Shown: positions 1 through 11,978 of the stretch, piece after piece
How positions within the stretch are numbered: position 1 is the stretch's first letter
How the letters are laid out: each line of letters begins with the position of its first letter
Assembly: GCA_016802295.1 (NCBI GenBank)
Contig: JAESIW010000200.1
Coordinates: 2,497,542 to 2,561,541 of the forward strand
Reading direction: 5' to 3'
DNA: 64,000 nucleotides
Source: Brachionus rotundiformis
Taxonomy: Eukaryota; Rotifera; Eurotatoria; Ploima; Brachionidae
Position numbers and translations under genes: made by a program
The notes under the pieces: model-generated
Told to the model about the DNA's origin: nothing
Databases searched by the model: none
What the model saw: only the letters and a program-made list of their open reading frames with translations

Positions 1-1031
1 TTATTTATAAGAAATTTATTTTTATTAATGCAAACATAAACATAAATTTGCGTTCGAGACTAAATTTAGACAAAGTCAAATAATTTAAAGGTTAGAAAGT
101 TCTATGGTTCAATGATAGAGTATGGTCAAAGCATGGTGTATAACATTATTCTAGTATCGGTAAACTAGGACAATTAGACTAGAAAAACTTGAATATTTAA
201 TTATCATTTTATTTAAACCAATACTAAGTTTAGGCTGACATTCATTCTTAATTTAAAACTCCTCTTAGATAAAACAATTTTGAATATTCCACAAAAATAG
301 CATTAGGCTATGACCGACTACATTAACCTTGTTAAAGGACAGGGTTTCATAGTGAGAGATATTTTTAAATTACCACGTTTATAATTAATATTTTATTTCA
401 AAAATAGTCTACACACCAAACGGGTATTGAAGCCCTTAACCGAAAATCCTCTGGGATGGAAGTCTTTATATTCACTCGATAAAAATTTAATTTTTTTTCT
501 TTATAAAGACAATTTGGAATACAAATTTTATTTTCTTATTTAGCTTCATCGCTCAAACCATGCTCTTACAGAAAGAGAGTGTCAATATAGATGATTGAGC
601 TTTTATATATTCTTTCTTTCTAAAAGCATTCAATGCACACTTTAAGAAATTTTGATTAATATTTAAGTCTCTTTGTAAGAGAGAAATTTTTGCCATTTTT
701 CCCTCCATTAATTTAGCTTTTAAAGTGAATTTTGGTTAAACCTTGATCGAATGCTTCGTTAGTGTAATTGCTATTAAATTAGAATATTAGAATATTCAAT
801 TTATTGGCAACGAGGCAAGTGTTAGCTAAATTGGGTCATTGTCAGAATTCAGCTTAGAGAGAGTGGTAAAGAGAAAAAAGCGCTTGGCTCAACGTGCAGT
901 TTATGGAGCGCCAAAATTAAATTAATAAATTTAGGCTTATAAAATATAAAAATATTTTTCTTAATTTTAAATATAAAGGGAATTTTAGATAGATCTGATC
1001 GTTTTTTGTTCATAAGTTGATAGTATTCAAA
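1..1031. other. Upstream region of the TRIM-NHL gene, no gene seen
   Basis: AT-rich sequence with no convincing coding exon on either strand. It presumably contains the promoter and 5' leader of the TRIM-NHL gene that starts at 1032. I see no tRNA-like sequence or strong repeat. A purine-rich stretch at about 855-880 and a slightly GC-richer stretch near 880-915 are the only compositional departures. Confidence 0.5.
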
Positions 1032-4000
1032 ATGTCGAGAGATACACTCGAGGACAACTTTGTCGATTCGCTCAAATTTAGCGGTCAAGCGAACCTTATT
1101 GGGGCTTTGTCCGAGTCTAGCAAATCTTTGTCTTCAACTGGTTCTTCGGTGTCCAATCGCATGTTTGCCAAGAGTATGGACAAAAACCTGAACCAGTATG
1201 ACTCAATTGTTTGTAAATTGTGCAAGAACAAATTAAAAGAACCAAAGCTTCTCAATTGTTTACATGTGTTTTGTAAGATGTGTTTAGCTGCCCAGTCCAA
1301 TCCTGACACCAACATGATCAGATGTTTTCAATGCAAACAAGAAACAATGGTTTAATAACAAAAAAATAATTTAAATAATTTCTATTTTTTTTTCTGTACA
1401 GATAAATCCATTAACAGGAGTTGATGGACTAGAGGATGACTATGTAATGAATAACATGCTTGACATGATGGCCATAGAGGAGAGGATACTTGGCTGCACA
1501 AGCTGTAAGAGTGAGGAGAAATCAATTGCGCGTTGTTCGGACTGTGCGCACTTCTTGTGTCCCAATTGTGTCAGCGCTCACCAGTACATGCGATGCTTTG
1601 AGAGTCACAGAGTGGTCAAATTTGATGAGATTAAAAATTTATACCAATTAAATCTAAACAAGTTGGTAACTCTTGTCCATGATGATAGCAACAAATCTCC
1701 ATCAAACTCATCACCACGCTCATCCAAATCTACCTCGTCGGCATCGTCATCATCGTCTAAAATGAACGATGACCACGAGATGGACAAAAGACCGTCCAAA
1801 TTTCTGATTGATTGCGGTGTGCCCATTCACAAGCCAATTTTTTGCAAACAGCATCCTCGCGAAAGTCTCAAATTTTTTTGTAATACTTGCCAAATACCAA
1901 TTTGCAGCGAATGTTTGGTAACAAATCACCAACAGCCAGTCCATAGCTATGAACGTATAAACGACGTAGAGAGTCGAAATTTGGAAGAGCTTGATTTTTA
2001 TATCAAAAAAGCTAGGGAAAATATAAACTATTGCCAAAGTGAGTACCAAACTCTGGACCAGTATTTGAACGAATTGAACGAACAGTCCGAATCGAGCAAG
2101 ATACTAATAGAAGAAACATTCAGAGCGTATAAACTTATTCTAGAAAAGCGAAAAGATCAACTTATCAAAGAACTTGAGGACAAACATGGCAACAAGCAGT
2201 TATATTTAATGGAACTTCATTCGTCAATTGACCAATCCATTGGTAAATTTTTAGATGTGATTAAATTTAGCGATAGAGTATTAAGAAATGGCAACACATT
2301 TGAAATCTTGTTGCTTAAAAAATCAATCATAAATCAAATCAAGTACTTGACCAGCACAATGCCACAAATGGATGGTCTTGACTTGAGCCTTAAATTTGTC
2401 ACTGACGAGCAACAATTCGAAAAATCAGTCTCCGAATTATTCGGGCGGTTTTTCTCTCAAAAAGAGCTAAAACAAAATTATCTAAATAGTCTACAAAATA
2501 GTGGCTCAATTAACCAAATAGATCCAAAAGCCAAATACAATGAAGATCCATGGTTCAACAGTCAAATAGATCAATTGCAAAATCAGCTAAAATCAGTTCA
2601 ATTTGATGACAACATAATCAAAAACTTGAATCAAATTGGTTCATTGAATGCGCAAAATGGTCTACCATTGTCTCCAAATGAGGAATGGTTAGCGCCAAAA
2701 GCTCAGCTAGATGACTTAAACCAATATCAAAAACAACAACTAATGATGAATTTAGAAGGTCTGTCGCCAAAAACTCTCAATCAAATAGCCGGATTGAGCT
2801 CCAAACAGCAACAGCTTATCTTAAATGGTCTTAATTTACGTGAAACAAATCAATATGATAGTGGTTTGCCATTGAATATAGTAAATCAGTCATCATCACG
2901 TAGTCATACACCAGGCACAGTTGTTCCATTCAGACAGACCCCTGAAATGGCTCAGTTAAATGGTCTTAATTCAATTGGCAGTGGCAGTAGCCTAGGAAGT
3001 AGCACAGCTAGTTCAAATATGAACATGAACAATAACAATGTTATAAATGCTCTAGACGAATACTTGCCTTTTCAGAATTCATGCTTAGGCTCAAACATGG
3101 CCCAGAATTTGAACCAATTATCAAAATTTATAAGTCCTAATCAAAATCCGGTTCTAAGCAACCTAAATGACTTGAATACCTTGAACAATTTAAATGAGCT
3201 AGCTCTGAATGCTGGTCTCAATATCAACAACTACGAGGCCAATTCAAATTCGTCTCAGTCACCACCTATGATGAACAATGGCACTCCGATAGGAACTATC
3301 GGAAGTGGAATGATCATGTCTGCTTTGAACAATTCGTCATCTAATCAAACAACTTTTTCTGGCAATGGTAACTTAAATCCGCCTGTGAGACAAAATGGCA
3401 AAATGGCCAACATGCAAATAAGAACAAAATTTGGCGTATTGGGCTCTGGCAAGACACAATTTAATTCTCCTCATGGTTTTTGTCTCGGTATAGACGAGGA
3501 AATAATTGTGGCCGATACCAATAATCACCGCATTCAAATATTTGATAAGGATGGCGAGTTTAAATACGCATTTGGCTCACCAGGACGCGAGGAAGGTCAA
3601 CTATGGTATCCGAGAAAAGTGACCGTGATGAGAGACAGTGGTAAATTTGTGGTATGCGATAGAGGCAATGAGCGTTCCAGAATGCAAATATTTAGTAAAA
3701 ATGGACACTTTTTGAAAAAGATATCCATTCGATATATTGATATAGTGGCTGGTTTGGCGGTGACACAGAATGGAGACATTGTTGCAGTAGATAGTGTTTC
3801 ACCTACTGTATTTAGACTTAATGAAAATGGTGAACTTAAAAAATGGTTCGATTGTTCAGAGTATATGCGCGAGCCCAGTGATATAGCCATTTATGGCAAT
3901 GAGTATTATGTGTGCGATTTTAAAGGACATTGCGTGGCTGTTTTTGATGATGAAGGAAATTTTGTGCGCAGAATTGGCGGCGAGAACATCACTAATTTTC

Positions 4001-4233
4001 CCAATGGTATTGATGTTAGCGATGCTGGTGACGTGCTCATTGGAGATAGTCACGGCAATAGGTTTCACGTGGCCGTGTTTTCACGCGATGGAGCTATGAT
4101 CAGTGAATTTGAGTGTCCATATGTAAAAGTTTCTCGTTGCTGCGGCCTAAAACTAACCAGTGAAGGATACGTGGTTACTTTGGCCAAGAATAATCACCAC
4201 GTTTTAGTTCTAAATACTCTATACGTCTCATAA
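1032..4233 (+). CDS. TRIM-NHL protein, Brat/Mei-P26-like
   Basis: Two exons, 1032-1349 and 1402-4233, joined over a 52-base GT-AG intron in phase 0, give 1049 residues. The ATG at 1032 is the first in frame. Visible domains: a RING finger (about residues 60-103, C-x2-C ... C-x-H-x2-C-x2-C), two B-boxes (about 137-182 and 245-290), a coiled coil (about 295-395), a long Asn/Gln/Ser-rich linker (about 450-775) and a C-terminal NHL beta-propeller (about 780-1045) with motifs such as VADTNNHRIQIFDKDG and IGGENITNFPNG that closely follow Drosophila Brat. TRIM-NHL proteins are RNA-binding post-transcriptional repressors, and the RING suggests ubiquitin ligase activity. Drosophila Brat lacks the RING, so this copy keeps the architecture of Mei-P26, TRIM2/3 and TRIM71. 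No filamin repeat is seen between coiled coil and NHL. Which TRIM-NHL subfamily it belongs to is uncertain. Confidence 0.93.
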
Positions 4234-5646
4234 GACCCAGTGCATTACAACTTTTTTATATTAGCTTAATATAATTCTTCCTTCTTTTTTAAACAGAAAA
4301 TTGTTTTTTTATTAATTGATAATCAGGGACTTTATTTTTTTAAGGGATTTAACTATTACAAAAATCCTTGTTTTGTTTTTTTTTCGGAATTTTATTCAAT
4401 TTTTTGGTCTAGAGTAAAAAATTTGAAATTTTTTCACAAATATTTTCTTACTTGAGTTTAAATATTGTTTGTGTTTTTTTTTCATGGAGATAATCACTTA
4501 TCTATAAAATTTCTTAAGTTCCTTGTGAAGGATTAAAATTTTGATTAAACAGGTGCTTTTTATTTTATTTTTTCTCGTTTTGTGTTCTTATTTTGTTGTC
4601 AATATTTAGTTATTAGTTATTAGTATTGTGATTTCTTAATTTATCTAAACAATAGAATTCCATTTTATATCCTTTTTGTAATTTAAATTAAGTTTTGTGA
4701 TTGTGTCTTTTTTAAAAGTGAAAATTTATGAACTCTTTATTTTTCCATTTATTTAGTTTGTGTTTCTATTTATTTTTTGTCAAGTATTCAAAGTAAACTA
4801 CCAAAAATGATTAGTTTAATTTATAGAAAACAGATAAATCAGATCTAGTAGCCGTTCTTTTTTTTTAATTTCCTATTTACAGCTGTTTAAAATTAAAATC
4901 TACAAGAAATTTTATAATTTTTATCATCTCTAGTTTTGAAATATAGAGATTTATTTTAAGATTTTGACGAGTGATGGCAATCGTGATTCAGAGAATAAAA
5001 ATGCCATGACCACAATATTTACAATTTATACATATTATTTTACGATGTATAAATAGTTTTATTTTGTCATTTCTTTTAATTTTGACTTATTTTTGTCTTT
5101 TCCTCTTTTTGTTCTGTTTTTACGTTTTTTTTGTTTCAAAATTTTGAAAGACTTGCCAAGTTTAATTTATCAGCTGTCAGATTTTATTATACAGCAAACT
5201 ATTAAATGAACTTTTTTTATATTCTATCAGTCCTATATTTTTTTTTGAATTTATTATCTTTTCATAAAAAAAATAAATTTTCTCTCTTGATATTTTTACA
5301 AAAATAACAATGATAATGATAATTAAAATATTAATTTTGAATTAAATTAAATAAAATTTTTTATTTAAACAATAAATTTTTTGAAAAAAATATTTATTTA
5401 TTCATATTTAATCTTCAATAAGAGCTTTTTATTTTAAATAAGAATTGCTACTATTCAATCATTCAAAAATTGAAAATCAAAATTTTCGTTTCTAATTATT
5501 AAATTATTAATCAAGTTTTAATTAAACCTTAATTCTAATAATAAAATTAAACAATGGACCTAATGTTTGATTCAAACAAAGTTTTGTTTAAAAATTTATT
5601 TTGAATATTTGTAAATAACGTTTTTTCTTTTATCAAGTATAGAAAT
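4234..5646. other. Convergent intergenic region with 3' UTRs, no gene seen
   Basis: About 1.4 kb of very AT-rich sequence with many T-runs between the convergent TRIM-NHL gene (+) and the small gene at 5647-6114 (-). It probably holds the 3' UTR of the TRIM-NHL mRNA. I see no coding exon or repeat with clear ends. Confidence 0.5.
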
Positions 5647-6114
5647 CTAATTCATTTTCTTTGCTTTTCTAATTAAGCTTAAACAATTTTCTTTCGTTAA
5701 CAGTTTAGCATTTTCATTTAGAAATTTAGTTAAATTGTTATTTAGCTCCTTCTCGGTACATTTAATTGAAGTCTGCAAAGAATAGTGATCTGAATGTTCA
5801 TGTAAAAGTACCAAGTTTTCTGGAATTTTTGTTCCTTCCTCTATCATGAATATATATTTTCCTCTAAATTTTTTTACTAAAACTTCAAGTGTATTTCCAG
5901 CAGGTCTCAAAGACATTCCATTTGGTTGGATAAATTGATCTGTTGTCATCGGATGAATAAGACCATCATTCATTAGCCTAAAATCAAAAAAAGGCAAGTT
6001 TTTTTGTTGTTGACGAAGAAACTCTCTTAATTTAACTTGAGACTGTGGTTGAAGTCTGTAAAGAGTTATTGGAAACGTTTTTGAATATCTGCCTATAAGT
6101 TTTTGGTAATTCAT
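5647..6114 (-). CDS. Small intronless protein resembling the Tse2 ADP-ribosyltransferase-fold family
   Basis: A single uninterrupted frame of 155 codons from ATG at 6114 to the stop at 5647, with no splice sites needed. The order and spacing of short motifs (LYR near the N-terminus, DGLIHP near residue 50, PNGMS about 15 residues later, then a GT-x-IP turn, an acidic/His-rich DHYSL stretch and a C-terminal Leu-rich helix) match what I recall of the Tse2-like family (Pfam ADPRTs_Tse2). That family was first described as a bacterial type VI secretion effector and also has eukaryotic members. There is no signal peptide or membrane helix, so a cytosolic product is expected. Almost all neighbouring genes have introns, so the intronless structure is compatible with horizontal acquisition. 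The family call rests on motif memory, not a search; activity cannot be judged. Otherwise it would be a hypothetical protein. Confidence 0.6.
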   Translation of the reverse strand: MNYQKLIGRYSKTFPITLYRLQPQSQVKLREFLRQQQKNLPFFDFRLMNDGLIHPMTTDQFIQPNGMSLRPAGNTLEVLVKKFRGKYIFMIEEGTKIPENLVLLHEHSDHYSLQTSIKCTEKELNNNLTKFLNENAKLLTKENCLSLIRKAKKMN

Positions 6115-6327
6115 TCTTGAATATTTACTAAATAAACAAGAGTATTTTAAAATAAAAAATATACGAACTTGTGAATCAAAATTTAATGATTTTATTATGT
6201 TTTCTTAGATTAAAGAAGAATTTTTTGTCTTAATTTTAATTTAATTTAAAAATTATTAACAAAAGCTTAAATAAGAATAAAGTATACGAATAAAGTATAT
6301 AAGATAATTCTTTGAAATAAAGTATAC

Positions 6328-6499
6328 CGTAAAAACTGACAAACAAGCCCATGGGCTTATGCTAAATAATTGGGGGGGCTAAAAAATATCAACCTTGGTT
6401 TTATTTTAAGGAGAAGCCCAGGGCTTATGTGTATAACTGACCAGGTGCTTATAGGCTAATACTCATGTTTAGCCTTGGGCTAGTTTGTCAGTTTTTACG
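6328..6499. mobile_element. MITE-like element with 24-bp terminal inverted repeats
   Basis: The left end (6328-6351) and right end (6476-6499) are inverted copies, 23 of 24 bases matching, beginning CGTAAAAACTGACAAAC. The 172-bp interior is non-coding and contains two short palindromes, AAGCCCATGGGCTT at 6345-6358 and a related one at about 6414-6426. I see no clear target-site duplication next to the ends, so the superfamily is not assigned. It is a non-autonomous inverted-repeat element or its relic. Confidence 0.7.
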
Positions 6500-7455
6500 T
6501 TTGGTACTTTAATTTATTAAAACTCATCAAATTATAAATTTAATATTGTATATTTACTTTTATTGATAGATTTTTTAGCTAAGATCCCAAATTGGTACGA
6601 GATAAGTCCTTTAATTTTGAATACTCACAAAAATAATATCATGCTTCAAAAAAATTACAACATGATTGAGGGTTTGGAAATTTATATTCAAGCAAAGTAC
6701 CTAAATAATTAAGTTTTTTATTCAAATGTAAAAATATTGCCATTAGATGCTAAATTTTATTTAATTTATTCATATCTTGTTAATTTCAAATTAAAATTGA
6801 GTCAAAAAAAAGTTTATTTGTTTAAATTTAAATTAAAGTTTATATTTAGTAAAAATTTTGGAATTCATAAATTGCTAAAATGAAATTTATAAATTTTAGC
6901 CTCTGTCTTAAAGAGATAAGAATTGAGAAATATGATAGGAGTAAAAACAATCATAATGTATAATATAAATCGATTATATTTTTAAGGAATCATTAAACAA
7001 ACTGAAAACTTAAAGATTCAAAATTTTTTTTAAAATTAAAAAAAAATGTAAAAAAAAATAAAATTTGTTATACATGGTTACAAAAATTAGAATCGAATAC
7101 AATTGCTGCACATCGAAAATCAATGAACAAATTCATCAATGCTTTACTCAAGAGGAAAAGAAAATCTAATAAAACTGCCTTTTCCTCTCTTTCTGTACCT
7201 CAAATCATTCAAACAATTCAGACACAAAAAAATTAAATTATAAAGGATTTAAAAGTGAAAAAAAAATACAAATAATACAAAACAATTATACTATTACACA
7301 TAAGGTAATTGCCGAACCATTTAAACCGAGACTAGGGTTCGCTAGGTAAGGACTTAAAATGAGGTATATCCGTTTCCACTAATTTACATAATTTTATAGC
7401 CCTGCTGGTCGATTCGAATTTTAACGATTTAAATAAAATTTTTTTTAGTTTTAAA
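6500..7455. other. Intergenic region downstream of liprin-beta, no gene seen
   Basis: About 950 bases, AT-rich, probably including the 3' UTR of the liprin-beta gene, which ends at 7456 on the minus strand. An inverted pair, GAGGAAAAG near 7151 and CTTTTCCTC near 7180, could form a 9-bp stem. No coding exon or RNA gene was recognised. Confidence 0.45.
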
Positions 7456-10400
7456 TTAAGCTAAACTATTGTTAGTTGATTTCATATCAATTATTTTATG
7501 ACTAAATTCAATTTTTTTCAAAGTTTCATCATCAATCAACGGTGACGAAATGTCTCGTTTTATTTTTTTGCCCAAAGCTCGACCAAGCGAACCTCTGAAT
7601 GTAAAAATTCGCTGCTTATCACTTCTAAACGAGCTCAACGGCCTATTGAACGCCGTATCTGTTTTCATATTACTTATATAAATAAAAATTAAAAACAATT
7701 ATTAATTAATTATTTTTTTCTCACTTTTTTGTCTTTTTCAAGAGCTTTATTTCATCATCTAATATTTTTCTTATATTGTTAAACTTGGACTCGTCTTTGA
7801 CTTGGAGACAGTGGAATAAGGATTCAGTGTTAAACGAGCTGTCAGCTACTAGAGCACCATGTATACCGGATTCTGGTAATTTTTCAACATGCTCATGTAA
7901 ATTGACTAGTTTAAGCCAATCGACAAAATTTCCATTTGTCCACATATATATGTCTAAAGCCTGGCTTTCTTTTTGGTTTAATTCTCTTGCTCTATTGATC
8001 TTTTGGACGTCGAAATCGTGTTTTTTTAGAAGTTCAATGGCCAAAAGAAGACTGTTTTGGTGAATTTTCTTAGTCACACCAAAATATTTTTCCAAGTCTT
8101 TTTTATGCAGACTTGCCAAAACACGGCCATCGACCAAATTAAGTCTGAAAATGCCCTGCAAATAAACAAGACCTATGTCTTTGAGCCATCTGTTCACTAA
8201 CCACTCATTGGTTATGTCACCAAGTTTAGAATATTTACATTTATCCGGATATTTGAGGTCATCGAGAGCCAATTTAAGCTTTCTTTTGTGCATTATATTG
8301 GCCATTTGGAACAATTTTTCCAAGTCATTTTCATTTAGATTAATAAGCATCTTTCCACTGGTCAAATGTCTGAGACCATTTTTGACATAAATGGAGGGCA
8401 GGCCGAGCTTTTCCAGCCAATCTTTTATATCTTGCTGGTTCCATTGGTTTATGGCAAAATGTTTGCTACCTTCATCAAGTACTTTAAAAGATTGATCTAG
8501 TAAATTTTTAGTCTCGCAGTCGTCGTCCTCGGCCTCTCGGACACAATAGCTCGACTTAGATGAAACAAAAGTCGAATAGTGCGAGTGTCGATCTTTGGCC
8601 TTGGTCGAAAGAGTGGTCGAAAAGGAATTTGGTATTTGTTTTGTTTCGACCAAAGCCGAAGATCTATTTGATTGATTTCCAATTGATGAGCCAATATTGG
8701 ACATGCGAATAATGGTGTTAATTAGCCGCGATGAACGCGATTTGGCATTGGATCCTTGAGCTTGAACATTCATAGACATGCTCAATGGTTGCTTGACTGA
8801 ATATCGACTTGTGTTACCAAAGTCATTCAATGTCTTGTTTAGGTTTTCCTCCTCACACAATGTAATTGATTGACTCATTACTAAAGGCGAAAGGTCCGAA
8901 GAGCTGGTCTCGGACTCTGCCGAAATGTTCAACGTCAATGGCTTATTTAGATCACAATTTTTGGAGTCAGTTTGACCATTTTTGTATGAGCTGTTCGAAG
9001 ATGAGGTCAACGAAACACTTGGCGACACACTGGCCATTGTGGTCGATGAAGATATTTCAAGATGTTTGAGACTAGAATTGGTGATGAATGATGCCGAGGA
9101 GGATGATGATGCCGATGTGGTCGAGACAATTAAATTATCTTTTTTTTCTTTTTTGCTCGAATTTTCACCATTCTCATCTAAATCTATAAACTCATCCGAA
9201 TCGAGCACTTTATTCAGATCAGTTTCATCATAATCACTTGAGCTCATAATAAAGCTTAAATTATTGTTTGACTTTGTTGTCTGTGCACTTCTATTGGTGT
9301 CCATATTACTATGGTAAGAAACCGAAGTAGACAACTTATTCAATCGGAATTTGTTTTTTATTTTAGTTGATCTTGAATTTCCGGAATGAGGCAAACTAAA
9401 TGAGGCCTCGCTCAATTGATTCTTTTTAATATATAAATAGGAATCATTTGATTTACATTTTTGATTTCTTTCTTCCTTTTTGTTTTTGTATTTTGAGCTA
9501 GATTTGTTTAGTTTTGAGTCAACTTTGGAGTTTGTTGATAAATTGGTATCAATCAGACTAGATGAAAGAGTGTCTCTTGATTTACTGCTAGAATAACCAT
9601 GATCTGACTCTTTTCCAATACTGTACCTTGGCGATTTTGACTTAAAGTCGTACAGCTGTCTTTGAAGCTTGTTTATATTGGCATTTTTGCTTTCTACCAA
9701 GAGCTTTAACTCGCTATTTTCTCCTGCCAACTCTTCAATGTAAGCTTCCAGATAACATTTTTCTTCCTCAATTTCACTTTTGTTTTCAATTAGCTGGAAA
9801 AAGCAATCATTTAGTTACATTTTGTTAATTAATTTAAAATTAATTGATTACTTGTTTAACTATTGAACAAGTCTTCTTGGTCTTTGACTCGAAAGTTTTC
9901 AAAATTGATTTTATCTGATTTTCTTTTGTTTCTATGACTTTGTACAATTCTTGAGTTCTATTCAAAAGTTCTACTTTTTCAATTTTGAGACTTTTTCTTT
10001 CCAATTTCATTAACTGAATTGTTTCCTTTAACTTATTGGCATCATGTTCACATTGTTTTTTTAATTTCTTTAATAAGGTTATTTATTAATTTAGTATTTA
10101 TTAATTTGGTTAGTTATTTACTTCTTCAAGATTTCGAATTTTTTCTTTTAATATTTTATTTTCCGATAATAAATACGGATTTTGATTAATTAAATAATCG
10201 TCTTGACTCATTTCTGAACTTCTATACCAAGAAAAAAAATATTATTCTATTACAATTATAATTTTTACTCACTTTTTATCTGCTGTTGTCAAAAAATGAT
10301 CAACATAAAATAAACATGTTTTTATTTGGTCTTTTATTATGCTTTTGGTTTGTGGTATTTTGTGGTCAAGAATCAAATTTTGTTTTTTAATGTAAGACTT

Positions 10401-11978
10401 GTCCAACTTATTGCGGCTCTTTTGGTTCTCAACAGACTGATATTGCTGATATAGTAAATTTTCTATATGAATATTCAGCTTATTCAATGATTCCAATACT
10501 TAAAGAGGAAAAAATTTAGCGGGAAATAAAACTCTAATTTAATTATTCCATAAAACGATTTAATATATAGAACAAAACTTTACAAAGTGAATGCAATACG
10601 TTTTTAAATTAGAAAATAGTAATGTTTAATTAGCTTTTTTTAAATTATTTTTGAACCCTGAATTAAAAAATTTGAATTTATTTGATTGAATATTTTGGAA
10701 TAAATAGAGCCTTTCAGTCCGATTTACGATAAAAAAAATAAAAAAAAAATAACAGAAATTTATTTATTGAATAAAATTATTATATGACTTTTTTAACAAA
10801 TTGGTGAATATTTAAATCAAAATCAGAAATTAGAACTTAACAAAGCTCTTAGAATATTTTTTATTAATGATATTTCTTAACAGTTACATAATAAATTTAT
10901 TTAAAAGATTGAGTATGTTTTTTTTAAATACTACATATATTGAATTGTTATATTGTTTTAACTATTTTTGTCTAAGATAAACATTTAGATAAAACTTATG
11001 TTTTGCCTATTATTTAACTACAATTAAGTGTTTAACATTTAAAAGGGCTTATGACGACTAAATTCTCAGTGTCCGACCACTCACTACATTCATAAATCGA
11101 TTTACACATTTTTCTACAATTTAATCTTGGGGCTTTTGTATTTAACTAAAGTTAATATGATAATTTAAAGAAAACATTTATTTTGTTAGATAATCCACTT
11201 TTAATTAAGATTTTTCAACAAGAACAAAAAGAATTCTTAAAACCTATTCATCCTAAAGACGCCGTTCTAAATCTCTTAAGCTTACGTAACTCTTTGAATT
11301 TAGTGTCAAGATATTTAATAGTTAAGCTAATAATTCATTGTCACAATTCAAAATCAGGTAGTGAAATTTGATATATTAACTTGTCAGCTTTTAGAAACTT
11401 AATAAGATAATGGCAACTAACAAAATCTAGAGATATTAAATTTCCTTAAACCCATGTCAAAACTAGACTATTTTCGACCTTGTTTGGCCTAAAATAGGTA
11501 GAAAATATTGAGAAAATCAATAGAAAAATTAGTAGGTTATCAGTCCTAGTTTTGCCAAGGATCAAATTTGTTTTAATAAATTAAAATTGAAATACAATTG
11601 AAATTTTTTATATTTTTCTATTCAGTTTATAAACATAACTATTCGTGATTCTGTGTTATTTTAAACTTTGATTTAAAACAAATACTCACAGTATTGACAT
11701 GTTTTGGACTTGTATTGTGAATCTGTTTGACTTGGCTGATTAGTTTCGTTTGAAATAATGTTCGATTCGGTATTGGAAACCGAATCCGAATCGTTTTCAT
11801 CTATGTATTTGAGATTCAAATTTAAAATACTATCTTCCAAGTTGTTCTGCGTGCAGTTATCATTATCGGTTTGTTTAATTTCGTTCTGCTTATTTTCATC
11901 GCTTTCTTTGGCCTGATTCGGCTCGTCCAATTTAATTGAACGTCTACTGTTTAAATAGTTCGATATCAATGATTTCAT
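7456..11978 (-). CDS. PPFIBP: Liprin-beta (PPFIBP-like scaffold protein)
   Basis: Six exons on the minus strand, all with GT-AG borders and consistent phases: 11690-11978, 10273-10498, 10122-10221, 9852-10067, 7725-9793, 7456-7672 (1038 residues). The N-terminal half is polar and coiled-coil forming (exons 2-4 and the start of exon 5), the middle is Ser-rich, and the C-terminal third carries three SAM domains in tandem, starting at the motifs WNQQDIKDWLEKLGL, EWLVNRWLKDIGL and WTNGNFVDWLKLVNL. These match liprin-beta SAM1-3 in order and spacing. The last exon encodes a basic tail (FTFRGSLGRALGKKIKRD) also typical of liprin-beta. Liprin-betas heterodimerise with liprin-alphas and organise presynaptic active zones and cell-edge complexes. 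The first intron (10499-11689) is the longest. The N-terminal exon was assigned from matching phase and the ATG at 11978; it is less certain than the rest. Confidence 0.92.

Noticed and set aside
7305..7425. tRNA-like words (GGTTCG, GATTCGAA) near 7335-7420
   Set aside because: No acceptor stem or anticodon arm can be formed with correct spacing.
10122..10221. ATG within liprin-beta exon 3 as the start codon
   Set aside because: The frame continues upstream in phase into exons 10273-10498 and 11690-11978, so this Met is probably internal.
11183..11371. 62-codon plus-strand frame inside liprin-beta intron 1
   Set aside because: It starts with a non-ATG codon, shows no family resemblance and lies antisense in an intron supported by matching exon phases.
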